Below are positions 49,067-57,885 of a DNA stretch of 64,000 nt, piece by piece; the stretch's first letter is position 1, and every line of letters starts with the position of its first letter. Under the pieces are notes generated by a model. It had not been told where the DNA came from, ran no database searches, and saw nothing but the letters and a program-made list of their open reading frames with translations. Both the position numbers and the translations under genes were made by a program. Source of the DNA: Streptomyces lunaelactis (lineage in GTDB: Bacteria; Actinomycetota; Actinomycetes; Streptomycetales; Streptomycetaceae). The stretch covers positions 5,642,001 through 5,706,000 of the forward strand of contig NZ_CP026304.1 of assembly GCF_003054555.1 (NCBI RefSeq), given 5' to 3'.

Positions 49067-50541
49067 CGGTCCTTGTCGCCGTCGCCGTCGCCCTTGTCGT
49101 CCTTCTCGGGGGTGTCCTTCGTCAGGCCGTCCTTCTTGAGGTCGTCCTTTTCGAGCTTCGGCTTGGCGCCGCCGCCCGCGGCCTCGCCGAGCATCTTGTC
49201 GATCTCGGAGAAGTCGAGCTGCTCACGGTGGACGAAGCCGTCCGGGTCGTCCAGATCGGTGGCCGTCGGCAGCATGTCGGGGTGCTCCCACAGGCCGTCG
49301 CGCCCGTCCACGCCCCGCGCGTCGGTGAGCGAGGCCCACAGCCGGGACGCGTCCCGCAGTCGGCGCGGACGCAGCTGAAGACCGATCAGTGTCGCGAAGG
49401 TCTGCTCGGCGGGACCACCGGATGCCCGGCGCCTGCGCAGCGTCTCTCGCAGGGCGTCCGCCGACGTCAGCCGGGTCGAGGCGGCCTCGTGCACCACCGC
49501 GTCCACCCAGCCCTCGACCAGCGCGAGCGCGGTCTCAAGGCGGGCCAGCGACGCCTTCTGCTCCGCAGTGTCCTCCGGCTGGAACATGCCCTGCTGGAGA
49601 GCCTCCTGCAGTTGCTCCGGGTGCGTCGGGTCGAACTGCCCGACCACGTCCTCCAGCTTGGTCGTATCGACCTTGATCCCGCGTGCGTACGCCTCGACCG
49701 CGCCGAACAGATGCGAGCGCAGCCACGGCACATGGGCAAAGAGCCGCTGGTGGGCGGCCTCGCGCAGGGCCAGATACAGCCGCACTTCCTCCTTCGGCAC
49801 CCCGAGGTCCTTGCCGAACGCCTCGATGTTCAGCGGCAGCAGCGCGGCCTTGCCGGCCGGGCCGAGCGGCAGGCCGATGTCGCTCGAGCCGACCACCTCG
49901 CCCGCCAGCACGCCCACGGCCTGGCCGATCTGCTGGCCGAACATCGCACCGCCCATGGAGCGCATCATGCCGATCAGCGGGCCCGCCATGGCCTGCATCT
50001 CCTCGGGCAGCACATCGCCCATCGCCAGGCCGACCCGCTCGGCGACCGGATCGACGAGCTGCTGCCACGCGGGGAGGGTCGCCTCGACCCACTCGGCGCG
50101 GCTCCATGCCACGGAGGTGCTCGCGCCGGAGGGCAGCGAGGTCGCTCCGTCCAGCCACAGATCGGCGAGACGCACGGCCTCCTCGACCGCGGTCCGCTCG
50201 GCCGGGCCCACGCTCTCGTCCTTGGTGCCGTCCGGCGTGCCCTGCGAGACCGTCTGGCGGGCGATCTGCTTGGCCATGTCCCAGTTCACGGGACCGCCCT
50301 CGTAACTCAGCATCTGGCCGAGCTGCTGAAAGGCCGCGCCCAGGTCGTTCGGGTTCAGGGAGCCGAACATCGCGGCGAACGGATTGTCCGCGCCGCCTTC
50401 CCCGGAACCGAACCCGAATGGATTCCCCGGGAACTGCCCGCCGGAGTCCTGGCCACCTCCGGCGGGATCCTTCTTCTTGCCCTCGTCGCCGTTCTCCGGC
50501 TCCTCCGGCGGAAGGCCGAATCCGAATGGGGTGTCACTCAC
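49063..50541 (-). CDS. DUF2342 (TIGR03624) zinc-metalloprotease-like protein
   Basis: A 492-residue protein. The first ~80 residues are disordered and glycine-rich (FGFGLPPEEPENGDEG), the body is mostly helical, and the C-terminus is a charged Lys/Asp tail. Family features: AAVLPLNIEAF-type core and LVEGWVDAVVHEAAS, where a zinc-like HExxH is incomplete (HEAAS). The GTG at 50541 starts MSDTPFGF, with GAGGAAA upstream; a longer frame to 50628 lacks support. Matches Rv3195 of M. tuberculosis by type and location. Function unknown. Confidence 0.82.
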   Translation of the reverse strand: MSDTPFGFGLPPEEPENGDEGKKKDPAGGGQDSGGQFPGNPFGFGSGEGGADNPFAAMFGSLNPNDLGAAFQQLGQMLSYEGGPVNWDMAKQIARQTVSQGTPDGTKDESVGPAERTAVEEAVRLADLWLDGATSLPSGASTSVAWSRAEWVEATLPAWQQLVDPVAERVGLAMGDVLPEEMQAMAGPLIGMMRSMGGAMFGQQIGQAVGVLAGEVVGSSDIGLPLGPAGKAALLPLNIEAFGKDLGVPKEEVRLYLALREAAHQRLFAHVPWLRSHLFGAVEAYARGIKVDTTKLEDVVGQFDPTHPEQLQEALQQGMFQPEDTAEQKASLARLETALALVEGWVDAVVHEAASTRLTSADALRETLRRRRASGGPAEQTFATLIGLQLRPRRLRDASRLWASLTDARGVDGRDGLWEHPDMLPTATDLDDPDGFVHREQLDFSEIDKMLGEAAGGGAKPKLEKDDLKKDGLTKDTPEKDDKGDGDGDKDR

Positions 50542-50733
50542 GGGTTTCCTCGGCTCGTAGGGCCGTCGGCTTCCTGCCGACGGCGACTGCCCGACAACAA
50601 CACCCAGCGTAGACATCCGGGCCCGCATATGGGCTCGGTGCTCCGCCGGCTCTTGGCCTGCGGCAGGATGGACGCCACCTGGTACGCACGCGTCATTCGT
50701 GTACGTACTGAAGACAACCGCTGGAGACGCCTG

Positions 50734-51861
50734 GTGAGTTCCCCAGATCCGCAGGTTCGCGCAGCGCGAAACCGCTCAACCCAGACCTCGGGCCGAGGGT
50801 CCGCCGCCCGTGGTCCCGTCGTCGCGGTCACCGGCGCCGCCTCCGGCGTCGGTGACCTGCTCGTACGGCGTCTTGCCGCGTCCGAGGAGGTCAAGCAGGT
50901 CGTCGCGATCGACGAGCGCCGGGGCGAGGTCCCCGAGGCGCAGTGGCACATCCTCGACGTACGCGATCCGGCCATCGCGGAGAAGCTGCGCGGCGCGGAC
51001 GTGGTGGTGCACCTGGCGCTCGATCTCGACCTGGAGACCGACTCCGCCGCCCGTACGGCGTACAACGTGCGCGGTACGCAGACCGTGCTGACGGCGGCGG
51101 CCGCGGCCGGCGTCCACCGGGTCGTTCTGTGCACGTCCGCGATGGTCTACGGGGCGCTGCCCGACAACGACATCCCGCTCTCCGAGGACGCTGAGCTGCG
51201 CGCCACCGCCGAGGCGACGGGCGTCGGTGACCTGCTGGAGATCGAGCGTCTGGGCCGCCGTGCGCCCCGCGCCCACCCTGGGCTCAGCGTCACGGTGGTA
51301 AGACCCGCCGTCCTGGTGGGCGGTACTGACACCGCCCTCACCCGCTATTTCGAGTCGCCGCGTCTCCTTGTGGTCGCCGGATCGCGTCCCACCTGGCAGT
51401 TCTGCCATGTCGAGGACCTGGTGAGCGCGCTCGAGTACGCCGCGCTGGAGAAGGTCGACGGTGAGCTCGCGGTCGGCTGCGACGGCTGGCTGGAGCAGGA
51501 GGAGGTCGAGGAGCTCAGTGGCATCCGCCGGATGGAGCTCCCCTCGGCGGTCGCTCTGGGCGCCGCGGCCCGGCTCCACCGGATCGGCCTCACACCGTCC
51601 CCGGCCGGGGATCTGGCGTACACCATGCATCCCTGGGTGGTCAGCGTGAGCCGCCTCCACGACGCGGGCTGGCGTCCCCAGTGGACCAATGAGGAGGTCC
51701 TCTCGGCGCTGCTCGAGGAGGTGGAGGGCCGCCATACCGTCGCCGGCCGTCGCCTCGGCCGCAAGGACGCCACGGCGGCGGGCGCCGCCGGTGCGACGGT
51801 GGCGCTGCTCGGTACGGCCGCGCTGGTGCGGCGCGCCCGCAAGGCGCGGCGCCGTATGTAG
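50734..51861 (+). CDS. NAD(P)-dependent epimerase/dehydratase (SDR)
   Basis: A 375-residue extended SDR. VVAVTGAASGVGDLLVRRLA is the Rossmann start after a 35-residue N-terminal extension. VVHLALDLDLETDS, NVRGTQTVLTAAAAAGV and LCTSAMVYG follow; the usual YxxxK is not obvious (ERLGRRAPR occupies that region), so catalysis is doubtful. It ends in a hydrophobic helix and a basic tail (LLGTAALVRRARKARRRM), suggesting membrane association. GTG at 50734 with GGAGA upstream. Divergent from the DUF2342 gene. Confidence 0.8.
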   Translation: MSSPDPQVRAARNRSTQTSGRGSAARGPVVAVTGAASGVGDLLVRRLAASEEVKQVVAIDERRGEVPEAQWHILDVRDPAIAEKLRGADVVVHLALDLDLETDSAARTAYNVRGTQTVLTAAAAAGVHRVVLCTSAMVYGALPDNDIPLSEDAELRATAEATGVGDLLEIERLGRRAPRAHPGLSVTVVRPAVLVGGTDTALTRYFESPRLLVVAGSRPTWQFCHVEDLVSALEYAALEKVDGELAVGCDGWLEQEEVEELSGIRRMELPSAVALGAAARLHRIGLTPSPAGDLAYTMHPWVVSVSRLHDAGWRPQWTNEEVLSALLEEVEGRHTVAGRRLGRKDATAAGAAGATVALLGTAALVRRARKARRRM

Positions 51862-51940
51862 GAGGCTCCAACGACGGGCGGCCCCGACCGGTCGAAATCG
51901 CTATTCCGCGCTGTCAGTGCGGTACGGCACGATGGAGGGC

Positions 51941-52402
51941 ATGGCAAGCAGGTACGACCACCCCGGCGAGCAAGCCGCGAGCGACCCGATCCGGCTGCTC
52001 GCGATCCGCGACACCCCGCTCTCCGTCGACGAGGTCTTCGCGGCCGTCGGCGACGACGCGAGCGGCGGTACGGCGCTCTTCGTCGGCACCGTGCGCAACC
52101 ACGACAGCGGCGCGGATGTCGACACCCTGGGGTACTCCTGCCACCCCACGGCCGAGGCCGAGATGCGCCGCGTCGCCGAGAAGGTCACCGCGCAGTTCCC
52201 GGTGCGGGCGCTGGCCGCTGTCCACCGTGTGGGTGACTTGGAGGTAGGAGATCTGGCGGTCGTCGTCGCCGTGTCCTGCCCGCACCGCGGGGAGGCCTTC
52301 GAGGCCTGCCGGAAGCTGATCGACGACCTCAAGCACGAGGTGCCGATCTGGAAGCACCAGAAGTTCTCCGACGGCACGGAGGAGTGGGTCGGGGCCTGCT
52401 GA
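51941..52402 (+). CDS. moaE: Molybdopterin synthase catalytic subunit MoaE
   Basis: A 153-residue MoaE. Family motifs: GGTALFVGTVRNHDSG, LGYSCHPTAEAEMRRVAEKV, AVHRVGDLEVGDLAVVVAVS, CPHRGEAFEACRKLIDDLKH and the catalytic-lysine region PIWKHQKFSDGTEEWV. It inserts sulfur from thiocarboxylated MoaD into precursor Z to make molybdopterin. moeZ at 20572 can charge MoaD-type carriers; no moaD is in the window. Start at 51941 or three codons earlier at 51932. Confidence 0.95.
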   Translation: MASRYDHPGEQAASDPIRLLAIRDTPLSVDEVFAAVGDDASGGTALFVGTVRNHDSGADVDTLGYSCHPTAEAEMRRVAEKVTAQFPVRALAAVHRVGDLEVGDLAVVVAVSCPHRGEAFEACRKLIDDLKHEVPIWKHQKFSDGTEEWVGAC

Positions 52403-52536
52403 GGCCTTCTGAAACCCGGTCAGTCCCTACCGGCCCCGATTTGCGTAACCGCCCCCCTGCCGTGAGCGTTGAACCGGCAGATGACTAATCTGCTGATCAC
52501 TCAGTTGCGTTCGTTCATGGGGTAGGGAGGTTTGCG

Positions 52537-52707
52537 ATGGCAGCACTCGCTTGGTTGCTGATTCCGCTTTTCGCTGCCGTCGGTGCTGCGATATGGGGAG
52601 GCTGGGCTTCACGGAACCGGACCACCGGGGACGTGGCCGAGCTTGCCGGATATGCGCGGTTCCGCGATGCGATGGAGAAAGCCGACTCCGGTACCGACGC
52701 CGCATGA
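52537..52707 (+). CDS. Small membrane protein (56 aa) upstream of the PDZ-Lon protease
   Basis: ATG at 52537 with an excellent ribosome site (GGGAGG, 52525-52530). The product starts MAALAWLLIPLFAAVGAAIW, one transmembrane helix, then a short soluble tail (NRTTGDVAELAGYARFRDAM). It ends at TGA 52705-52707. The combination of strong ribosome site, signal-like helix and conserved-looking tail supports a true gene that length filters would miss. It lies 100 nt before the PDZ-Lon gene on the same strand and may work with it. Confidence 0.7.
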   Translation: MAALAWLLIPLFAAVGAAIWGGWASRNRTTGDVAELAGYARFRDAMEKADSGTDAA

Positions 52708-52808
52708 CCCGGGTGTGACCCCACCGCCGACCGTACGCAGTTGCCAAGTTGCCACGTACGGACCGGCCCGGACGGTGTTGTGACAGACCCGTCCCGTACT
52801 GTCGTTCC

Positions 52809-53897
52809 ATGCCACGCCGCACCGCGACGATGCTCGCCTCCACGCTCATTTTCATCGCGCTGCTCTGCGCAGGGGTGTTCATCAAAGTGCCGTACTCGGA
52901 GATGTCGCCCGGGCCGACGGTGAACACTCTCGGCGCGGCCGGTGGTGAACCTGTGCTGCAGATCTCCGGCCGCAAGACTTACCCGACGACCGGTCACCTC
53001 AATATGACGACGGTCAGGGTCACCGGCGCGGACTACAACATGAACATCGTCGAGGCGGTGTACGGGTGGCTGGCTCACGACAACGTGGTCGTGCCGCACG
53101 ACACGCTCTATCCGGACGGGAAGACGGAAGAGCAGTCCACGCAGGAGAACGCCGAGGAATTCAGCCAGTCGCAGGAGAGCGCGAAGGTCGCTGCGCTGAA
53201 GGAGCTGAAGATCCCGGTGAAGGCGAGGGTCGTGGTCTCCACGGTCATCAAGGACACGCCTTCGGAGAACCGGCTGCACGCGGGCGACGTGATCCGGGCG
53301 GTGGACGGTACGCCGGTGAAGGAACCGGCGGACGTCGCGAAGCTGGTCACGAAGCACAAGCCCGGCGAGAACGTCGTCTTCACGATCGTGCCGGCGAAGG
53401 ATGCGGCGGCGGCGGAGAAGGCGGGCAAGGAGCCCGAGAACACCGCGAAGGTCACGATCACCACGGTGAAGTCGGACCAGGGTGACCGGGCGATTGTGGG
53501 TATCCAGGCCGGGACCGACCACACGTTCCCGTTCGGCATCGACATCAACCTGGCGGACGTGGGCGGTCCGAGCGCGGGCCTGATGTTCGCTCTCGGCATC
53601 GTCGACAAGCTCACGCCGGAGGACCTGACGGGCGGGAAGTTCGTGGCCGGCACGGGGACGATCGACGACAAGGGGGAGGTCGGGCCGATCGGCGGCATCG
53701 AGATGAAGCTGGTGGGCGCGCGGAACGCGGGCGCGGAGTACTTCCTGACGCCGAATGAGAACTGCGCGGCGGCGACGTCGGACATTCCGGACGGGTTGAC
53801 GCTGGTGAAGGTGAAGACAATCGCGGACGCGAAGCAGTCGCTGGAGAGGATCCGGTCGGGGGACACGGCGGGTCTGCCGAGCTGCGCGTCGAGCTGA
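52809..53897 (+). CDS. Membrane-anchored PDZ/Lon-like (S16) serine protease
   Basis: A 362-residue protein. An N-terminal TM helix (TMLASTLIFIALLCAGVFI) anchors it outside the membrane. A PDZ domain follows (VISTVIKDTPSENRLHAGDVI region, about 155-240), then a Lon-type S16 domain with catalytic S255 (VGGPSAGLMFALG) and K300 (IGGIEMKLVGARNAGA). Ser-Lys dyad and length fit the YlbL/Rv3194c family. ATG at 52809 is 6 nt after TACTGT, suggesting a leaderless transcript. Substrate unknown. Confidence 0.93.
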   Translation: MPRRTATMLASTLIFIALLCAGVFIKVPYSEMSPGPTVNTLGAAGGEPVLQISGRKTYPTTGHLNMTTVRVTGADYNMNIVEAVYGWLAHDNVVVPHDTLYPDGKTEEQSTQENAEEFSQSQESAKVAALKELKIPVKARVVVSTVIKDTPSENRLHAGDVIRAVDGTPVKEPADVAKLVTKHKPGENVVFTIVPAKDAAAAEKAGKEPENTAKVTITTVKSDQGDRAIVGIQAGTDHTFPFGIDINLADVGGPSAGLMFALGIVDKLTPEDLTGGKFVAGTGTIDDKGEVGPIGGIEMKLVGARNAGAEYFLTPNENCAAATSDIPDGLTLVKVKTIADAKQSLERIRSGDTAGLPSCASS

Positions 53898-53919
53898 CGG
53901 GGGCAGTACCGCCCGCGGC

Positions 53920-53951
53920 GGACCGCCGGGCCCCGGTGGGCGCGGCGGTCC
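53920..53951. terminator. Possible terminator hairpin between convergent genes
   Basis: GGACCGCCG (53920-53928) pairs with CGGCGGTCC (53943-53951) across a 14-nt loop, between the protease gene and the convergent PPA1309-type gene. Shorter and looser than the other hairpins here. Confidence 0.4.
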
Positions 53952-53962
53952 AGGCGCGGCTC

Positions 53963-54526
53963 CTACGCCTCGAAGGTCGCCGACAGCGCCTCCGCCAGGC
54001 CCGGGACCAGGGCCGAGCCTGTCAGGACCTCCTTCGGGGAGTCCTTCTCGCGCAGGCGCAGGGCCGACTCCCGTGCGCCGTCGCGCAGGACCGCCACCGT
54101 CATGCGGACCTCCTGGCGGTTCGGGTGGGCGGCGACCCATTTGGCCAGGGCCTTGTCGTCGAGGCCGTCCGGGACGGAGGACTCGGCGGACGGCGGGAGC
54201 ATCAGGCGCTCCACCGTCAGCGCGCAGCCGACCACCGCATCCGGCCACGCGATCGTGGCGAGGAACTCGTCCAGCGCCGTGTTGGAGGGGATTTCATCCT
54301 GCTCGATCGGGGTCAGCGGCGCGCCCGCCTCATCGCCGTCGAGGCCGAGCTGGGCCGCGAGGCCCGGCTCCTGGGTGCGCAGGCGTGCGGTGTCGACGAG
54401 GGCGAAGAGCCTGGCCGGCTGATCCCAGCCGAGCCCGGACGCGTACTCGTCGATTTCGAGCACGGCACGGGTCAGCGGGCTCGCGGCCATCGGGGGGCCG
54501 GAAGGGGAAACGTTGGACATGGCCAA
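53963..54526 (-). CDS. PPA1309 family protein
   Basis: A 187-residue soluble protein of the actinobacterial PPA1309 family: SPLTRAVLEIDEYASGLGWD, PARLFALVDTARLRTQEPGL, IAWPDAVVGCALTVERLMLP, AAHPNRQEVRMTVAVLRDGA. No catalytic motif; function unknown. Start choice: TTG at 54526 has GGAGG 7 nt upstream, while the ATG at 54520 is 13 nt away, so the TTG is preferred. Divergent from the UPF0182 gene. Confidence 0.82.
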   Translation of the reverse strand: MAMSNVSPSGPPMAASPLTRAVLEIDEYASGLGWDQPARLFALVDTARLRTQEPGLAAQLGLDGDEAGAPLTPIEQDEIPSNTALDEFLATIAWPDAVVGCALTVERLMLPPSAESSVPDGLDDKALAKWVAAHPNRQEVRMTVAVLRDGARESALRLREKDSPKEVLTGSALVPGLAEALSATFEA

Positions 54527-54644
54527 TATCCTGCCTCCTTCCGGGCCCGAGACGGGAACTAGGTAAAGCCTCAGTAAGTTGCATCAGTGGGCTCTACGAT
54601 CGCGGGGCCCGATTCACACGACCGCGAACTTCGAGGTGCGCACG

Positions 54645-57557
54645 TTGGCTTTCCAGATGCCGGACCGCGGCGGAGGCCCGACCGGGCCACGGATCAGAGT
54701 GGGCCGGCCGTCCCGGCGAGTCCGTACCCTGCTCATGACATTGGGCGTCCTGGCCGTCCTGGCCATGGCGTTCGTCATGTTCGCCGGGTTCTGGACCGAC
54801 TGGCTCTGGTACCGCTCGGTCAAGTACTCCTCTGTCTTCACCACCACCCTGTGGACCAAGGTCGGACTGTTCGCGGTCTTCGGGCTGCTGATGGCCGCGG
54901 CTGTCGGTGTGAACATCTGGCTCGCCCACAGGCTGCGGCCCCCGCTGAGCGCGATGTCGCTGGAGCAGCAGAGTCTTGACCGCTACCGGATGGGCATCGC
55001 CCCGTACAAGAAGTGGGTGCTCCTCGCGATCACCGCTCTCGTCGGGCTGATCGCCGGAGCCTCCGCCACCGGGCAGTGGCGCACCTGGCTGATGTGGGTC
55101 AACGGTGTGTCCTTCGGCCAGAAGGACCCGCAGTTCGGCATGGACGTGTCGTTCTACGCGTTCGACCTGCCCTGGTACCGCTTCCTGCTCGGCTTCGGCT
55201 TCGCGGCCGCCGTGCTCTCGCTGATCGCGGCCGCGCTGACCCACTATCTGTACGGCGGGCTGCGCATCACCAGCCCCGGCGCGCGGGCGACGGGCGCGGC
55301 CACCGGCCATCTGTCGGTGCTGCTCGGTGTCTTCGTCTCGCTCAAGGCCGTCGCGTACTGGCTCGACCGGTACGGCCTCGCGGTGAAGTCCAGCGACTTC
55401 AAGGCCACCGGCAACTGGACCGGCCTGCGGTACGTCGACGCCAACGCCTATCTCCCGGCGAAGACGATCCTCTTCTGCATCGCGGTCATCTGCGCCCTGC
55501 TGTTCTTCGCGACGCTCTGGCGCCGCACCTGGCAGCTGCCCGTGATCGGCTTCGGGCTGATGGTCCTGTCGGCGATCCTCATCGGCGGCCTGTACCCCGC
55601 GATCGTGCAGAAGTTCCAGGTCCAGCCGAACGAGCAGGCCAAGGAAAGTCCGTACATCAAGAAGAACATCGAGGCCACGCGGCTCGCGTACGGCATCGAA
55701 AGCGCCAAGCCGGAGGACTACTCCGGCAAGGGCGACCCCAAGCGGAAGGCCCAGCAGCGCGACGCGGCTCCGACGGCGGCCAGCTACCGCCTGGTCGACT
55801 CGAACGTCGTCTCGCCCGCCTTCCAGCAGCTCCAGCAGGAGCGCAAGTACTACCAGTTCCCCGCGACCCTGGACGTCGACCGGTACAACGGCCCCGACGG
55901 CAAGCCGCAGGACACGGTCATCGGTCTGCGCGAGCTCAACATCAAGGGCATCCAGAAGCGCAACTGGATCAATGACCACTTCACGTACACCCATGGCTAT
56001 GGCGCGATCGCGGCCAAGGGCACGAACACCATCACGGACCCCGACAAGGGCACCGTCGGCTCACCCGACTTCACCGAGTCCGGGCTGCCGACCAGCGGCC
56101 AGCTCGGGAAGTACGAGCAGCGGATCTACTACGGCGAGAAGACCGAGCAGTACTCCATCGTCGGCGGTCCGCAGAAGGAGCTCGACTACGAGAAGAACGG
56201 CGAGGAGACCACCAGCTACAAGGGCAAGAGCGGGGTCAACCTCTCCAATCCGCTGAACCGCGCGGCGTACGCCGTCGCCTTCAGCGAGCCGCAGATCCTC
56301 TACTCGGGAGCTGTCGGCGAGGGTTCGCGGATTCTGTACAACCGCACGCCCAAGGAGCGCGTCGAGGCCGTCGCCCCCTGGCTGACCATCGACGGTGACG
56401 CCTACCCGGCGGTCGTCGACGGCCGCATCCAGTGGATCGTCGACGCGTACACCACGACCAACGGCTACCCCTACGCCTCTCGTACGACGCTGGGGGACAC
56501 CACAGCCGATTCGCTGACCACCAATCAGCGCGCGGTCGTCGCCCAGCAGAACCAGGTCAACTACATCCGCAACTCGGTGAAGGCCACCGTCGACGCCTAC
56601 GACGGCACGGTCAACCTGTACCAGTGGGACACCAAGGACCCGGTGCTGAAGACCTGGATGAAGGCGTTCCCGGGCACGGTGAAGGCGAAGGACAAGATCT
56701 CGCCGGAGCTCAAGGCCCATCTGCGGTACCCGCAGGACATGTTCAAGGTGCAGCGCGAGCTGCTCACCCGGTACCACGTCACGGAGCCGGAGCAGTTCTA
56801 CAGCGGCAGTGACGCCTGGCAGGTGCCGGACGACCCGACGAACAAGGACACCAGCGCCGTCCCGCCGTACTACCTGAGCCTGAAGATGCCCGGGGACACG
56901 GCACAGAAGTTCTCGCTGACGACGACGTTCACACCGGCCGGACGCCCCAACCTGGGTGCGTTCATGGCGGTCGACGCCGATGCCAACAGCGACAAGTACG
57001 GCACGATAAGACTGTTGAGAGTCACCGAGACGGTCCAGGGACCGCAACAGGTGCAGAGTGAGCTCAACGGTGTGCCGGAGGTCGCGACCTTCGTCAGGGA
57101 CCTCAGAGGCACCGACTCGGACATCGAGTACGGCAACCTGCTGACGGTGCCGCTCGACGGCGGGTTCCTTTACATCGAGCCGGTGTACGCACGAGGCGGC
57201 AGCGCGAATTACCCGCTGCTGAAGAAGATTGCCGTCGCCTACGGCGGAGGCAAACCGGTCTTCAAGGACAGCCTCACGGAGGCGCTCAACGCGGTCTTCG
57301 AACAGAACGTCGCCGAACCGCCACCGGTGACGACACCGCCACCGGGCGACACCACCAAGCCGCCGCCGGCGACGGGTGACGCGGCGCTGAAGGCCGCCAT
57401 CGCGGACGCTCAGAAGGCGTACGACGATGCCGAGGCGGCGCTGGACAAGAAGCCGACCGACTGGGAGGCGTACGGCAGGGCGCAGTCCGCGCTGCAGGAC
57501 GCCCTGGAGCGGGCCGCGGCCGCGCAGGCCAAGCCCAGTCCGGCGACCTCCCCTTAG
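54645..57557 (+). CDS. UPF0182 family large integral membrane protein
   Basis: A 970-residue UPF0182 protein. Seven hydrophobic segments occupy about residues 30-320 ([56 protein letters not shown] and others). The remaining ~600 residues form the conserved extracytoplasmic part ([32 protein letters not shown] segment, [16 protein letters not shown]). The tail is Pro/Thr-rich then helical. TTG at 54645 (MAFQMPDRG) has GAGG 8 nt upstream; an ATG at 54657 is the alternative. Function unknown; M. tuberculosis counterpart Rv3193c. Confidence 0.92.
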   Translation: MAFQMPDRGGGPTGPRIRVGRPSRRVRTLLMTLGVLAVLAMAFVMFAGFWTDWLWYRSVKYSSVFTTTLWTKVGLFAVFGLLMAAAVGVNIWLAHRLRPPLSAMSLEQQSLDRYRMGIAPYKKWVLLAITALVGLIAGASATGQWRTWLMWVNGVSFGQKDPQFGMDVSFYAFDLPWYRFLLGFGFAAAVLSLIAAALTHYLYGGLRITSPGARATGAATGHLSVLLGVFVSLKAVAYWLDRYGLAVKSSDFKATGNWTGLRYVDANAYLPAKTILFCIAVICALLFFATLWRRTWQLPVIGFGLMVLSAILIGGLYPAIVQKFQVQPNEQAKESPYIKKNIEATRLAYGIESAKPEDYSGKGDPKRKAQQRDAAPTAASYRLVDSNVVSPAFQQLQQERKYYQFPATLDVDRYNGPDGKPQDTVIGLRELNIKGIQKRNWINDHFTYTHGYGAIAAKGTNTITDPDKGTVGSPDFTESGLPTSGQLGKYEQRIYYGEKTEQYSIVGGPQKELDYEKNGEETTSYKGKSGVNLSNPLNRAAYAVAFSEPQILYSGAVGEGSRILYNRTPKERVEAVAPWLTIDGDAYPAVVDGRIQWIVDAYTTTNGYPYASRTTLGDTTADSLTTNQRAVVAQQNQVNYIRNSVKATVDAYDGTVNLYQWDTKDPVLKTWMKAFPGTVKAKDKISPELKAHLRYPQDMFKVQRELLTRYHVTEPEQFYSGSDAWQVPDDPTNKDTSAVPPYYLSLKMPGDTAQKFSLTTTFTPAGRPNLGAFMAVDADANSDKYGTIRLLRVTETVQGPQQVQSELNGVPEVATFVRDLRGTDSDIEYGNLLTVPLDGGFLYIEPVYARGGSANYPLLKKIAVAYGGGKPVFKDSLTEALNAVFEQNVAEPPPVTTPPPGDTTKPPPATGDAALKAAIADAQKAYDDAEAALDKKPTDWEAYGRAQSALQDALERAAAAQAKPSPATSP

Positions 57558-57608
57558 GGCTGCTGAGCTGGGGCCATCCCGCGTCGTGGTACGGTTGCAA
57601 CACAACGA

Positions 57609-57682
57609 CGCGGGGTGGAGCAGCTCGGTAGCTCGCTGGGCTCATAACCCAGAGGTCGCAGGTTCAAATCCTGTCCCCGCTA
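57609..57682 (+). tRNA. Initiator tRNA-fMet (CAT), first copy
   Basis: 74 nt without encoded CCA. Acceptor arm GCGGGG/CCCCGC with an unpaired first base (C1 opposite T72), anticodon CAT in CTCATAA, and three consecutive GC pairs in the anticodon stem (GGG/CCC) mark it as the initiator. T-arm GGTTCAAATCC is intact. Identical to the copy at 60178-60251; identity extends to 80 bp. Confidence 0.96.
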
Positions 57683-57690
57683 CTGAAAAA

Positions 57691-57729
57691 GAAGAGGGCC
57701 CGGATCCTTTGAGGATCCGGGTCCTCTTC
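57691..57729 (+). terminator. Terminator of the first tRNA-fMet
   Basis: 17-bp stem with one G-T pair: left arm 57691-57707, loop TTTGA, right arm 57713-57729. The core CCCGGATCC/GGATCCGGG recurs in the terminator of the second tRNA copy. Confidence 0.85.
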
Positions 57730-57885
57730 GTGTGTATGTGCGGCTTGTGTGAAGTGCGTGCCGGGTGGGGCGAGTTGGGGTCGAGCGTGTTTGACTTATC
57801 TCTCTGTGGGCATGTCGACAAAACGCTGAAGTGACCTCACTGGCTGCGGTATACCAGGTGTACGCGGGTTGCAGGTGGTGCGACG

